Assembly: GCA_018136815.1 (NCBI GenBank)
Contig: CM030935.1
Coordinates: 1,732,204-1,796,203 of the forward strand
Reading direction: 5' to 3'
DNA: 64,000 nucleotides
Source of the DNA: Isochrysis galbana
Taxonomy: Eukaryota; Haptophyta; Isochrysidales; Isochrysidaceae
Part shown: one piece after another, positions 21,330-32,450 of the stretch
Position numbering within the stretch: the stretch's first letter is position 1
How the letters are laid out: the number at the start of each line of letters is the position of its first letter
Notes under the pieces: generated by a model
What the model was told of the DNA's origin: nothing
Database searches by the model: none
Seen by the model: the letters and a program-made list of their open reading frames with translations, nothing else
Made by a program: the position numbers and the translations under genes

Positions 21330-21435
21330 GTGGCGCCTCCTGGAGGTTTTTATAGGGCATCGCGCCACGGTAAAAAAATGCGGCCCAACCCTTACTAGTA
21401 GTTAAAAAGCCCCTGCTTGACCGCCCTACGACGTG
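21330..21435 (-). repeat. Family F terminus, copy 1
   Basis: The reverse complement begins AGGGCGGTCAAGCAGGGG, then TTTTTAACTACTAGTAAGGG and CCTCCAGGAGGCGCCACC. About 100 bp are shared with 26385-26490. Confidence 0.65.
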
Positions 21436-21740
21436 AAGAATCTAAAAATCGCTCGCTCGCTTCTTCGCCTTCACGTGGCGGCGGCGGCGCAACACCGTCA
21501 GTGTGCACCGGACGCTCGCTCTACTAAGAGCTAAGAACTAAGAATATCTCCCACTCGTACCCCCTTCCGTACAAAGTTCGTATCTCTCGAGTACTTCAGG
21601 GGCTCCTTCTCCCGTCGGCAACACTAAGAAGCCACTTTCGTGAGTTCTCCCGACGTCGGCCGCAGCGCAGACCGTCTGCCGACTCGCGAGGCCGGCGGTT
21701 TCATCTGCGCGGATTTCGGCTCCTCGCGCGACGCGGCTCT

Positions 21741-21838
21741 TCCCCCCCCCCCCCCCCCCCCCCTTCCCCCCTTCCCCCCTTCCCCCCTTCCCCCCCCCTT
21801 CCCCCCACCCTGCCGCGCCTTCCCCCCCCCCCCCCACA
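21741..21838 (+). promoter_or_regulatory. C-rich leader upstream of the MYB gene
   Basis: Uninterrupted runs of up to about 20 C, separated by TT, lie 50-145 bp before the ATG on the coding strand. The composition matches the leaders of the homeobox and PDZ genes; function is inferred. Confidence 0.3.
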
Positions 21839-21884
21839 CAACCCGTCAGACCTGGCCCCACCACGACGAGCACTTGGCCCAGGG

Positions 21885-23312
21885 ATGGCGGCCGCACTTC
21901 CAGGCGGCATGTCCCAAGTCGACATCGACCTGATGGCCTCGCTCAGCGTCGACAACCCCGAGCTGAGCGTAGATGAGCTCCGCTTGGACCCGCCTGCCGA
22001 CACGTTGGTGCAGAGTGGCCAGCTGGTTGCACCAGAGCCGTCTCGGCGCGGTTCGCATGCTCTTGGAGTGCTCAAGCGTGCCTGGCAGCCCGAGGAGGAT
22101 GCAAAGCTCCTTGCCCTCATCCAAGAGCAGGGACCTCGCCGCTGGGGAATCATCGCGTCCCATCTGCCCGGCAGGGTTGGCAAACAGTGCCGTGAGAGGT
22201 GAGCAGTCCGCGCCCCATCGGAAGGAGCAGACTGGCCATCGGACTCACTCATGGGAGTGAGCACCACGTGGCACACTCACCGGCCCCAATACCTCGCTTT
22301 CTCACACAGGTGGCACAATCACCTCTGTCCTGAGGTGAGTAAAGAGGATTGGTCGCAAGAGGAGGATGACCTCATCCAGGAGCTGGTACAGAAGATGGGG
22401 ACCAAATGGTCAAAGATTGTGAAGATGCTTCCGGGACGCACCGATAATGCAATTAAAAACCGGTGGAATTCCACGATGCGGAAAAATCTACGTCGACAAC
22501 TGAAAGGGGGCCCGAATGCTGAGAATGCGAGTGGACTGTCTCCGGAAGTACTAGCTCAAGCTACGATGGATGCCGGCGAACAGTTGCCTGTTCGGAAGCG
22601 CGGTTCCTCCACCACTGCCGCCGTCGCAACCGCAGCGGCAATTGCGGCCGTCACTTCTGAGATCTCTAGGGAAGCCTCGCGCGCCCAGGCTAGGAAGAAA
22701 AGGGGTGCTCCCAAAGAGGATGTCATGGCACAGCGATCCGACTCACCGGAATGCGTCCACGTGCACCATCCTGCAGACAATGTTCGTACACAGGAGGGCT
22801 CTCGTGTGGTGCAGAGTAGCCTTCTTGCGTCTGCGGCCGCAGAAGAAGGGATGCCGTCTCCTGCCAAACGTCGGGCAGCTCTGCCGTCGTCGTCGGCAAC
22901 GGAAAAGCTGGACCTGAGTTTGCTTCACGGCGTAGTTCCCCTAGGAAATCAAGCAGCAGAACCACTCGCAGTTCCGCGCCCTCCCGCCCTCTCCATGGGC
23001 TTAGTCAACAGTTCCTACATGGACTCTGTGTGGGCATCGAATCACCTACCCTTGAGCCCGCCTGGATCTCTCTTGGGCAGCGCGTTGCACGGCTTACTAG
23101 AGCCGCAGCTGACGGCGACAGATTGCTATGCTGCACCGCCTGTGGAAATTAGCTCTGATTCAGCACTTCCAGGGCTATCCCCACTGCAATCGCCGCTCAA
23201 TTTCATGAACTTTGCTTCTGGTGTTGGTCTTGATCTTGGTGATAGATTTTATCATAATCAAGAAGCAGCAGATCACGTCTTGAAGCATGAGCTCTCCGTG
23301 GATGTCTCTTGA
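21885..23312 (+). CDS. R2R3-MYB transcription factor
   Basis: The model is join(21885..22198, 22310..23312), 438 aa, with one 111-nt GT-AG intron that splits the Arg codon inside GKQCRERWHNHL at the end of repeat R2. R2 spans about 64-112 and R3 about 116-163, with tryptophans at the expected spacing and the recognition helices GKQCRERWHNHL and TDNAIKNRWNST. This is the c-Myb/plant 3R-like type rather than a degenerate SANT. The rest is Ala/Ser-rich with basic patches (ARKKRG) and no further domain. Pathway targets cannot be told from sequence. Confidence 0.93.
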
Positions 23313-25075
23313 AGTGGAGGCTTCCCGAGCGAGGAAAGGCATCGGCAACATTCACGGCCACATGATCGATCGAGAGTTGGACTTCGACATATGCTGCCCG
23401 CCATGAGCCGTATACTAGTGCTCCTCTACGGGGGCTAACGACCAAAATGCAATACGTTAGGATCTCCTAGCTTTCACATGACAGATTTGGATAAACCTCG
23501 TTTCGCAAGAAACTGCCTAATGCGTCTGCCTCAATGAGCCAAAGCTAGACGCTGCGTGTGCTTCACAGCGGTACTTTCGAATCGGCTTTCTTGCACCCTT
23601 TCATCGTGAGAGCTGTGTGGCCTGTGACTGGTACAGAGCTTGCGCACGTGCTTGTCGCTTGCACCACTGTGCCGAGAGATGGCCACCTGCGTGATGAGTG
23701 ACATCAAATACGAAGTTGGAGTTGCCGTGGCACGTCTACACGTATACACCTGTTGCTTGGTGACACGGTCAACGGCGTCATTTGGAACTCGCCGTTGACA
23801 TTCTTGCACTCGCTGATATTCGCGACTATTCCAAATCACAGCATGTTTTTGGACTGCGCTGTGACGTGTGTCGACATGTACAAGGGCGGTAGGAATCGGT
23901 GCGGCAGGTCTTCCAACGTACTTGATTTCAACCCAGTCCCATGAGAATGAATCCGGCAGTGGACGGGGATCAAGCTGATGGAGTCTAGTGTGTCCGGATG
24001 GAGCAGGCCTGCAAATCTTCCTCGCTCCCGGCTCTCCATCGCCCTTCTACTGTGTCAATTCACATGAGACGTCGGTGCAGCTCGCTAGACGACCAGGTGT
24101 TATTGTTGCACGTCTTACGCAAAGCTTCTGCGCGACGCGTCCAGCATCGTGAGGATCTCATTTTGGACTCGCGATCCCGCTACGTTATCCTGCTCACGCT
24201 AAAGCTCATTTGCATTCTGAACCGACGCGTGTTTCAATCTCGGTCGTGATGGTAGGAATTGTACATGCATGTAGACATGTACAAGTACAAAGGAGGGAGG
24301 ACTTCATTCCAGCCCAACCTCACCATCACGCACGTGTACACTGTGGGTGTTGGGCATCAAACGTCAATCGTCTTGAGGCGGAGCGGTGCCGCATTTCTCC
24401 TCTGCTCCCGGCTCTTCCTCGCTCTTAGGCATTGTCTGTTCACCTATCAAAAGGGGATACATTTGCTCAAGGAAAGGAGAGAATGAGAGAAGCGAGGACG
24501 TGCGCCGTGTGTTGTGCTAGAAGAAGTGCGAGTCTGTGACACACCGATGGCGGGGAGCAGTAGAGTCTGCTCTTTGCTTTTGGGTGTTGGGTGCGCTGTG
24601 TGAATGTGATTAGAAGGCTTGTAGTCTAGTTGTAGTTGTAGGTGCCGTGCCGACTTTTTGCTTCTTGATCCTTTTACGACCTAGCCAGTATAGGGGGAAA
24701 ACCTTTTGATATTCCGAGTGTAGTATGTATATGTATCGTTGTTTTTAAGTATTGGGCGCGCGCTCTTCTACAATATAGGGTGTCGTGCACTCGTAGTCGC
24801 TGAAGGTGTTGTGGATTGTATTGCACTCTAGCTTGCTCCATAGGTCCGCCCATAAGGGGTTCATTGGGGGGCCAGGGTGCATGCAACCAACGGGTTGTGC
24901 CATATAGGTGCATAGGCTGTGAGAGTATATCCTTCTTCTTTGCTGGTCTTGAATAAGGGTGTGAGCTTGAGTTTCCGTGTGATATTGAGCGCTTGCTTCC
25001 AAAAATCCGGGAGTCTGCTGGCTCCTCTTATGCCGTCGGTCAGTTTTTGTGCGTAGATATGGTTGTGAACACACC
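23313..25075. other. Intergenic region, no gene recognised
   Basis: Lower GC than the genes, with many short unsupported frames. Phrases around 23870-24030 recur loosely at 24270-24425 (ACATGTACAAG; GCTCCCGGCTCT), suggesting an old duplication of about 390 bp. Confidence 0.4.
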
Positions 25076-25802
25076 GCACACGCGGCCGTGGACCCTCTAC
25101 TTTCTACTCACGCAGCAAAACTTTCTACACCCCATCTCTCCTGGCCCTTTCCCCCCCGCCATCAGGCGACTCCCCCCGTGCACTACTAGGGGGATAGGGG
25201 AAAAGGGCTTAGATATGGTCGGTGGCCCGCGCCCCCCCCCGGTGATCCGTTCCCCCCTTCCTCCTATGCCTACCGGGCTGGCGGCGTCCTCAGTCCCGAC
25301 TTATCCTGTAAACATGTGCGGGACTTACATATTTTCCGGTGAGCGGAGCCCTCGCTCCGCCCACCCCCTTCTCCGCGCTCTCTCTCCCCTCTCCTGCAGG
25401 CACGCGCGATGGCGCGCCTGCGACAGGCCTGCAGCTGCCTCTGGCGACCCCTGGAGGCTCCTGGAGGCCAGCTCAGGGGGCAGAGGAGGCTGGGGCTGGG
25501 CCCTGGTCTCCCCTGCCTCTCCCTCGCTGGCGCTCCTGGGCCTCAGGGGCCCCCACTCTGCAACTGTCTGCCTGTCGAACAGGGGGGGAGGGGGGGTTGG
25601 AGCGATGGGCTGGCCACGAAGGGCCAGGACGCGCGAATCAGGCGAGCCTGTCAGGGAGAGAGTGGGTCAGCAGGGCAGTGGGCTCCTGGCAAGCCATCAG
25701 GCGTGCCAGGAGCATGGGTGGTTCCTCCCCCATGGCAGGGGAGGAGTGGAGAGAGGGGGGGGCTCGTGCCCCCCCATGGGCGAACTAAGTATAAACTTAG
25801 TT
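25076..25802 (+). mobile_element. Family A element, long copy (subfamily I)
   Basis: This is the best plus-strand long copy. It starts near CACCGCACACGCGGCCGTGG and shows a chain of stem-loops: CGGAGC/GCTCCG (25346-25359), CAGGC.CGC/GCG.GCCTG (25397-25420), CTGGCC/GGCCAG (about 25609-25627), CTCCTGGC/GCCAGGAG (25683-25712), TCCTCCCC/GGGGAGGA (25723-25745), a G7/C7 stem with loop TCGT, and AACTAAGTATAAACTTAGTT (25783-25802). No frame in it is conserved between copies. Confidence 0.85.
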
Positions 25803-25867
25803 GAGCGATCCTCGAGAAATAAGTGACTCCGACTCGAGTACCCCCCAAACAAAACTATCATCTGGCC

Positions 25868-25892
25868 CCCTTTTGACGGAACGCGACTTTGG
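25868..25892 (-). repeat. Family E terminus
   Basis: Contains CTTTTGACGGAACGCGACTTT as in the copy at 1512, about 65 bp beyond the end of an A element. Confidence 0.5.
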
Positions 25893-26384
25893 TGGGGGGT
25901 GCACGGGCGCGCTTGGAGCTTGGAGGAGGTAGATCGAGCGTGGTCGATCATGTTTTTGTTGGGAAAGTGCTCCCAGCCCTCGATATTCAGCATGCGCGAT
26001 CGACAATGGCCTTCCTGCGGGGTTGGCTCTTTGGCGCTCACGCGCTCACGCGTGCCCACAGCGCAAAATTCAGGCCGTGGCGCGCGTTATTCGTCGAGAT
26101 ATGGCAGAGGCTGGACGCTGCCTTGTTTCATACATGTATTTGGGGCTGAGTTCACCGGTATCGGCGGTTGATTGGCGGTGTGATGTCCCGGCGACTCATT
26201 TTATTTGTATGCTGGTCCGACGGCCCAACGTGTGTTTGTGTGTATTGCGTTGGGGGTATGTCAAACAAAGAATGTAGATATGCAGGTTCAAATTACAAGC
26301 AAAAACGACACGATCTGGCCCAAAAAAGGTGAGATCACCGCCCGTTTGCGATATACTAGCGGGATGACACCCAGCGCGGCTGGG

Positions 26385-26490
26385 CAGCGGCAGGTGGCCC
26401 CCCCTGGAGGTTTTTTATTGAGCACCGCGCCACGGTCAAAAATGCAGCCCAACCCTTACTATTAGTTAGAAAGCCCCTGTTTGACCGCCT
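26385..26490 (-). repeat. Family F terminus, copy 2
   Basis: The reverse complement starts AGGCGGTCAAACAGGGGC and shares about 100 bp with copy 1, including the ACCGTGGCGCGGTG block. Confidence 0.65.
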
Positions 26491-26547
26491 CACTAAGCCT
26501 TACAGACGTAGACGTCAGCAAATGTCAAATGTCACAGAGACAGAGAT

Positions 26548-26608
26548 GACTCGAGACTCGAGACCGAGACTCGAGACTCGAGTCTCGAGACTCGAGACTC
26601 GGTCGGTC
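26548..26608. repeat. Nested CTCGAGA palindrome array
   Basis: GACTCGAGACTCGAG-type units run in both orientations around a central ACTCGAGT and end in CGGTCGGTC, forming one long foldback. Confidence 0.6.
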
Positions 26609-27000
26609 ACCAGCCCCGCGGGAACAACCTCGAGTTTGTCCCCGACCTAACTGACTTCATCCCTACGCTCGCTACTCGTAAAGTAAAAATAAACAGTCGA
26701 GCTGTGAAATATGACATACAGTAAACCATTTCCATTTCAATTATCAATTATATATTTCAATTATGTGAAAAAATCATGCATCATGTGTTATTATTAGTAT
26801 TATCTGTCCCCGGATCTGCAGTATTGGTACCTGTAGGCCATAGCACAAATCTGATATCTGCTTTATGATCATAGCCGAAATGCCGAAATTCGAAGCTATT
26901 GCGCGCCTTACACTTACACTCCTCACTCGCCCTGCGAGGTGCAGGCCTCTACGACTCCTACTCTACAATAGAACCGCTGTTCCTGCCTCTCTGTGGCGCC

Positions 27001-28713
27001 ATGACGGACGACGCTGCGCACCCGCCCGTCGCCCGCACAGCAAGCAACCCGCAGGGCCCGTCGGCCGGCTCTCTGCTGGACCAAGCCGACAGCCGCTCAG
27101 CACCACTCTTACAAGCTACCACAGCCTCGGCCGCCACACTGCCACCGCTCTTTGACGAGGCCAATTCTGCCCTCGACTCAGTCCTCCTCACCTCCAACGG
27201 AAGAGGTACGCTTGTGTGCCGTTGGCGGCGCACTTGAGCTGGTTCAGTCCCAGCTGATCTGACAGGAAGCCACACCACCAGTTGTTCCTCGCAAAGATAT
27301 CTTTATCCTGCTGGCGTGCTCACATGGCCATGTCGCCGACTCAGGTTCTGGCGCGGCTGCGATGATCTTCACCGTCTGGAATACGATGATGGGATCCACT
27401 CTCCTAGTCATGCCGGCGTGCTTCCGACAATCCGGCTGGGTACTCGGGGCTGGATTAGCGGTGCTATGCGCTGGAATTTCCCAATACACATGTGGCGTTA
27501 TCGTTGGTGCGGGAAGGGAGATGAGCGACCCAAAGGCCGAATTCGCAGATTTGGCCTCAGTGTTTCTAGGTGCTGCCGGCTGGTATGCCGCTTTGGTCGC
27601 ATCGATCGGCGTTTGTCTAGGTGCTGCTTGTGCTATGCATGGCTATCTCTCGACCTCTCTAAATGATCTCCTCATAGACACCGCCGAGCAAGGTCAGATT
27701 GGCACCGGCTTGGTGTTTGCGAGGCCCTGCTGTACTTCTATCATGGGCCCAAAAATGGGTGTCAGGCCCGATCGCACCTTCTTGCATTGTTCAATGATGC
27801 GCTCGCCGGTTGCCCTTTGACCATCGCAGGTGGTTTAGGGCTCGGATCTTCATGGGAGTCTCTGACTCCCAATCCGAGAGGCCTCGCAGCAACATTGGTC
27901 CTAATCCTTTTGGTTCCACTGTGCTCCTTGCCTTCAATGCGCATCTTGGCTCGATTCAACTTTGTTGGCGTCGGATGCGTTTTCTTGCTGCTTACCTTCA
28001 TTATGACATCAGCCATCACCAATGGCTACTCGCCCGATGCTATGTCGACGCACAGTCTCTTCCGACCAAGTTTTGCCGTGCTGGGCACGTTCGCCCTCTC
28101 CTTTTTTATTCATTCGATCGCCTTGACCATCTTCCGTGCAGCCTCCAAGCCCAAGGACAATGAGCGCAACATGACAATCGCCTACATTCTGGCTGCGGCC
28201 ACCTATGTTGGTGTCGGTATCTCATCTAACTTGTGCCCCCCGCTGGGAGACGCCACAGCCCTAGAGTCGGCTGCGGGGCGCAACTCATTCCTGAGCATTC
28301 GTCAACCAGGCTCTCTCTCCGTACCACTGCTCATCGCTCGCTTCGCGGTGATCCTGCAATGCATCACTGTGTATCCGGTACTCATCTATGCCATACGCTC
28401 GCAATTCTTCACGGCTTTCTTTTATCACATGCCGTATCCCGGGTGGCGGCCTGTCCTTGCGCTGAATGTCGTAGCCATCGGCGCGACATCTGCTGTAATT
28501 ATCAGTGGTTTACACATAGCCGATGTCTTGCGTTTCACCGGAGCGTTCGCCGCGCTTGTGTGCACCTACGGCATCCCCGCGCTGGTTCAATGGAAGAGAA
28601 TGAAACTGAGGCGCAGGAATCATGAAGGGGGCTATGCTTTGGCTCGGATGGCACTAACGGCTTTCCTGATCGGCTTTGGTTGCTTGATTGTGGCCGTGCA
28701 ATTCCTAGAGTGA
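27001..28713 (+). CDS. SLC38A9-like amino acid transporter (AAAP family)
   Basis: The model is join(27001..27205, 27345..27692, 27830..28713), 478 aa; both introns are GT-AG (139 and 137 nt) in phase 1. A soluble N-terminal tail of about 70 residues precedes roughly eleven hydrophobic segments, the size and layout of AAAP/SLC38 carriers. The first membrane segment contains WNTMMGS at 80-86, the signature I associate with SLC38A9, the lysosomal arginine sensor upstream of TORC1. By analogy it would move or sense amino acids at a vacuolar or lysosomal membrane; that location is inference. Family membership is well supported, the SLC38A9 orthology less so. Confidence 0.82.
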
Positions 28714-28729
28714 TGATGATGGTTAGGGG

Positions 28730-28942
28730 CGTCTTTTGCCTTGTGATCGTGATGTTCAGAGGAGGCATGCAGTGCTCAGTAGGGTGATAAGCGTGTTTGG
28801 TCCCAACTGTGCTATGGGAGGGGTCGACTTTGGCTGCGTCTTTTGCCTTGTGATTGTGATGTAGAAAGCAGGCATGCAGTGCTCAGTAGGACGGTAACTG
28901 TGTTTCGCCCCAACTAACTGTACTATGGGAGGGTTTGACTTG
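28730..28942. repeat. 106-bp tandem duplication downstream of the transporter
   Basis: GCGTCTTTTGCCTTGTGAT...GGCATGCAGTGCTCAGTAGG...CTATGGGAGGG occurs twice, about 106 bp apart, starting 17 bp after the stop codon. It may lie in the 3' UTR. The second unit ends at an E terminus. Confidence 0.8.
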
Positions 28943-28947
28943 AGGTC

Positions 28948-28985
28948 GCCTTCCGTCGAAAGAGGACCATGTGAAAATTTTGATT
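28948..28985 (+). repeat. Family E terminus
   Basis: TCGCCTTCCGTCGAAAGAGG followed by ACCATGTGA and a T-rich stretch matches 60895-60935. Confidence 0.5.
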
Positions 28986-29039
28986 TAATGTTCTGTTTGA
29001 ATTGACGGTAAAGTACGAGTTTAAGTATGATACGAGTCA

Positions 29040-29140
29040 CCTATCTTTAAAAAGATTGGGTCATGGAGCGCGCGCCGCTCCCCTCCTCTCCTCTCTCCTG
29101 CCGCGCCACCCCCGCCGCGACGGAGGATCGGGCCATGCTC
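29040..29140 (+). repeat. Family D repeat, copy 2
   Basis: ATCTTTAAAAAGATTGGGTC, then GGAGCGCGCGCCGCTCC and GGATCGGGCCATG; both leading blocks are short foldbacks. Weaker similarity to copy 1 continues to about 29400. Confidence 0.55.
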
Positions 29141-29459
29141 GACGCCTCGCACCCGAAGCGCCCGAGAGAGGGCGCCCCCCCGACCAAGGTGCGCACGATG
29201 CGCGCCCCGTGCCGCTCTCGGACAGCCACACTCCAGCAAGCCCAGCATGGCCTGCATGGCCAACAACATCCACATCTCCTCCCAGGCACCAAAGGCGCCA
29301 CCCACACAGTGTCTCAAGTCGGCTCACTGCCGCATCCCATAGGGAAAGCCTCGTGGCTGGGCCCCTACAAAGCCGCGGCACTGACCTTGTGCGCAAGCAC
29401 AAGGCACAGGCCAGGCCAGCCATCTCAACACACCCTGTGGCCTGACATCACTCACATCA

Positions 29460-30857
29460 CTGACGCTAGAAAGCACGACCGAGAGAAGTAACGAGCCTGC
29501 TAGGCGGGAGACCGATGAACAAAATCGCCCGGAAGAACCGCCCCCGGAAATGCACATAACGCAAGATGGGGACTACTACGCGAAAATCAAAGGCATATGG
29601 TATGAAGCGGAGCTTTCATACCTAGGCACTCCAATAATAGGAGTGAGACTGCCCAGCGCTCCCGAGAACCTAGACACCTCCCCGCCAGCACAATGGGGAG
29701 AGGGCTATAAATCTAACAAGAGACTCGAATACCCGCTGGCAGACGAATACACATTGGACGGCAAAACACCGCTAGACGAGACCGGGGTGAAACATCTGAC
29801 CGAAGCCCTCCAACGAACGACCCGAAAACGAAAACGCCTTGCAGGGCCTACCAAGTGGGAAGAAAAACTTCAGATACCCGAAGACACTTGGGCGCACCTA
29901 GCGAGGCTGTACACACACATCCCCAATGGTGACGGCACGCGATATGCATCTACATTTCAAACACATCACACATAGGCGAGTGGGAACGTACAACCGATTT
30001 CCAGATAGAATCAATACGTGCCGCATATGTGGAGAAGCGGACGAATCCTCGACGCACCTAGGTGAATGCCAGGGGATAACCAACATATTATGCGCGCTGA
30101 ACAAAGTCGGTAGGTTCTCACCTAAGGCGGAAAAAAGCAGAGAAGACTGCACATCGTCGACAATTTATTCATCTACCCGAAGGGGGACGCCCCGAAAGCG
30201 ATATACATACTATATTTACTAGCGTGGAGATATATCATCACTGACTTCTATAGAATTCACTATGACGGCATAAAATTCTCGGAAGAATCGATATTAATAA
30301 GAACGATAGAGAGATACACCACACTGAGCAAAGCATTTATCTTCGCAGACGAAAGCGACTCGACAAGAACCGCCCAAGCGGGCATGGGTAGGCAACCCAA
30401 AAAAAGAATATACATAAGCGACTTGAGACCCGTTTTTACTATGAACGACAAGGGTGGGCTCAAACCCAGCGAGGAGCTGGTGGAACTAGCCACCAAGCTG
30501 GGGATAGCACACGCCGTCGAGGGGAACAAGGAGCAACGAAACGACGGCGAATAAGCCAGGGACACAAAGAACTTGGGATCCATTAGGGATAGCACGAGCC
30601 TGACGGAACCCAGATGACCAACGCGAACCCGGTCGGGCACGCAAGCCAAGAGAGACGGCAACAGGCCTGCCCGGCCCCCACACTCCGAACCAGGCCTTAG
30701 GTAGGGCACCAAGGCCGGACCACGGAAACCGAAGAAAAAGGAATGAAGGGGGGCAGGGAAAGAGGTGGAGGGAGGGAATTTAAGGGCGGTGTAAGTAGAG
30801 AGGGGAGACCCAGTCAGTAGTAGGTGTGTAGCCCGGAATCTTCAGATGTTTTTTTTT
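29460..30857 (+). mobile_element. Non-LTR retrotransposon (family L), longest copy
   Basis: It encodes the C-terminal part of a LINE polyprotein in broken frames. The first frame (from 29550) runs MHITQDGDYYAKIKG... through WEEKLQIPEDTWAHLARLY. A frame change near 29955 leads to the zinc knuckle CRICGEADESSTHLGEC (about 30020-30070). A later frame runs IYILYLLAWRYIITDFYRI through QPKKRIYISDLRPVF to a stop at about 30553. The 3' end is GTGTAGCCCGGAATCTTCAG followed by A, TG and oligo-T. The polymerase core and endonuclease are absent, so it is dead and 5'-truncated. Confidence 0.72.
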
Positions 30858-31449
30858 ACAAGGGCTGGAAGCTAGAACTCGAGATTCTTTGGCTTATCTC
30901 GGCACGACGCGAGATCGCGGCTGCATTCCCATGTCCGGAATATCTACATTGTCAACGATGATGTGTGTGCTATGGTCGAATGAGCATTACTTAGTGCGCT
31001 GCTACATTGTTGTATGCCGTCGCGGCACATCGTCCCATTGCCGTGCGCCAGCTATGCTTGTCGCTGTGTTAGCACCACGAAACCCTCGAGCGTGTCGCTG
31101 TGGGTGCTGTAACGCCCCTCATCCCACCGATGTTTACTGGGGGTGGTCCGAGGGGCGTGACATGTCAACCTGAATCCGGATTCACGAAAGAGTATAACCT
31201 ACCACGCGCAAACCGAGTGCGCCCTCGGACAGGTTCGTCTAGCCGACATACTGGCGTCAAAGAACTATATAGAGTCAGGCCTTCCTCACAAGCGCTCCCT
31301 TTGCACCGGCGAGGTCCGCCCGCGAGGCTACAGGAGTTGTCTTTGGTCAGCGTGGCAAAAGGACGACTGAGTGCACGTATACGAAAGAGTCAACTCCTAG
31401 AAATGCCCGACATGACGGCCGATTTGACCGCCTAGCGCCCCATGAGTGA
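30858..31449. other. Intergenic region, no gene recognised
   Basis: No repeat-family match and no convincing coding frame. It includes the 3' flank of the TatB gene. Confidence 0.35.
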
Positions 31450-32316
31450 TCACGCCTGGCTGCCCTCCCGCCCTGGGACGTCCTCCTGAGCCATCCGGCG
31501 GGCGCGCTGCGCATTGGCTTCCAGCTGCTTCCGCCTGAGCGCGAGGACTTCTTGCTCGGCCTTCAGGGATGCCAGAGCGTTCTCTGCCTCTTGGATCTGA
31601 ACGGACAGGAGGTCCTCCTCCGCCTCTTGCAAAGGATCGTCAAGTGGAGTCGGAGCTGGGTTCTCGGCGAGGACCTGCCGGTTCCTCTCACCCGAAATCT
31701 GCTGGGCGAAATTGGCGCGATTCGTTTCAGGGTCGCCAAGAGTCGACTTGAGCTCAGCCATCAGCGCATCCTCGTCAATTTCCCCCTTTGCGTATGCACT
31801 ATCCAGGTCGCTGAACTTTGCAGGCGGTGCATTGCTTACCGATAGCCTGTCAGGCTGCGGTGGGCCTTGCGGACTGCTGGTGGGGGCGGGCGGGCTCGTG
31901 GCGGCGGTCTGCATCTTTGTCGCAAACTCGTTGGCCTCCTGGCGAAGTCGCGACGCAATGGAGGAGGGGGACTTGGAGTCGGGTGTGCCGTCGGCCATCT
32001 CGCTGTCGAGAGCGTCCTGGAACGTCTTCTGCGCCTGACGCCCGAGCGACTGCCATTCTCCGAGAAAGGATCCGGCCTCCCGGGCCAGTCTGTACAGCTC
32101 CTTCGGACCGAGCAGTACCCAGGCCACCGCGCCAATCACAATGACCTCAGGGGTGCCAAGGTTGAGGAAGCCCCCGCCTGCCCCAGGACCAAACATCTGC
32201 GTTTGGGGGGCCCGCGGGGCGGGGGCGGGGCGGCGGAGCGTGCGGGGCGCGAGGGCGAGGGCCTCTGCCCTCCCCGCCACGAGCAGCATCAGCGCGCACG
32301 CGAGCGGCGCGCGCAT
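31450..32316 (-). CDS. Plastid Sec-independent translocase protein TatB/Hcf106-like
   Basis: Single exon, 288 aa. Residues 1-22 form a classic signal peptide (MRAPLACALMLLVAGRAEAL), with likely cleavage before LAPRTLRRP, an Arg/Pro-rich transit-like stretch. Such a bipartite leader is typical of algae with secondary red plastids. Residues 53-85 carry the TatA/B core: LGTPEVIVIGAVAWVLLGPK forms the membrane helix with the conserved Glu and the FGP-type hinge, and ELYRLAREAGSFLGEW is the amphipathic helix. A long charged C-terminal tail with a coiled-coil (about 235-280) favours TatB over TatA. It would sit in the thylakoid membrane as part of the twin-arginine receptor with TatC. A pyrimidine-rich leader precedes the ATG. 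Confidence 0.85.
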   Translation of the reverse strand: MRAPLACALMLLVAGRAEALALAPRTLRRPAPAPRAPQTQMFGPGAGGGFLNLGTPEVIVIGAVAWVLLGPKELYRLAREAGSFLGEWQSLGRQAQKTFQDALDSEMADGTPDSKSPSSIASRLRQEANEFATKMQTAATSPPAPTSSPQGPPQPDRLSVSNAPPAKFSDLDSAYAKGEIDEDALMAELKSTLGDPETNRANFAQQISGERNRQVLAENPAPTPLDDPLQEAEEDLLSVQIQEAENALASLKAEQEVLALRRKQLEANAQRARRMAQEDVPGREGSQA

Positions 32317-32400
32317 GGAGGAAAAGGGGGAAGAGAGGGGAGCTGGCGCGCGGCGGAGAGCGCGTGGAGCGCGAGCTCGAGGGGGGAGGGCGGCTCTATA

Positions 32401-32401
32401 T

Positions 32402-32445
<44 letters not shown>

Positions 32446-32450
32446 CTTCT
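32401..32450. repeat. CT microsatellite
   Basis: (CT)n with two TTT interruptions, upstream of the TatB start. The stretch 32317-33365 otherwise holds GA/CT-rich sequence and G-runs (32995-33020, 33058-33066) without a gene. Confidence 0.8.

Noticed and set aside
25339-25826. Overlapping frames in the family A element (130-277 aa)
   Set aside because: The frames are not conserved among the copies at 5503, 25076, 37563, 42655 and 50097, which differ by non-triplet indels and G-run lengths.
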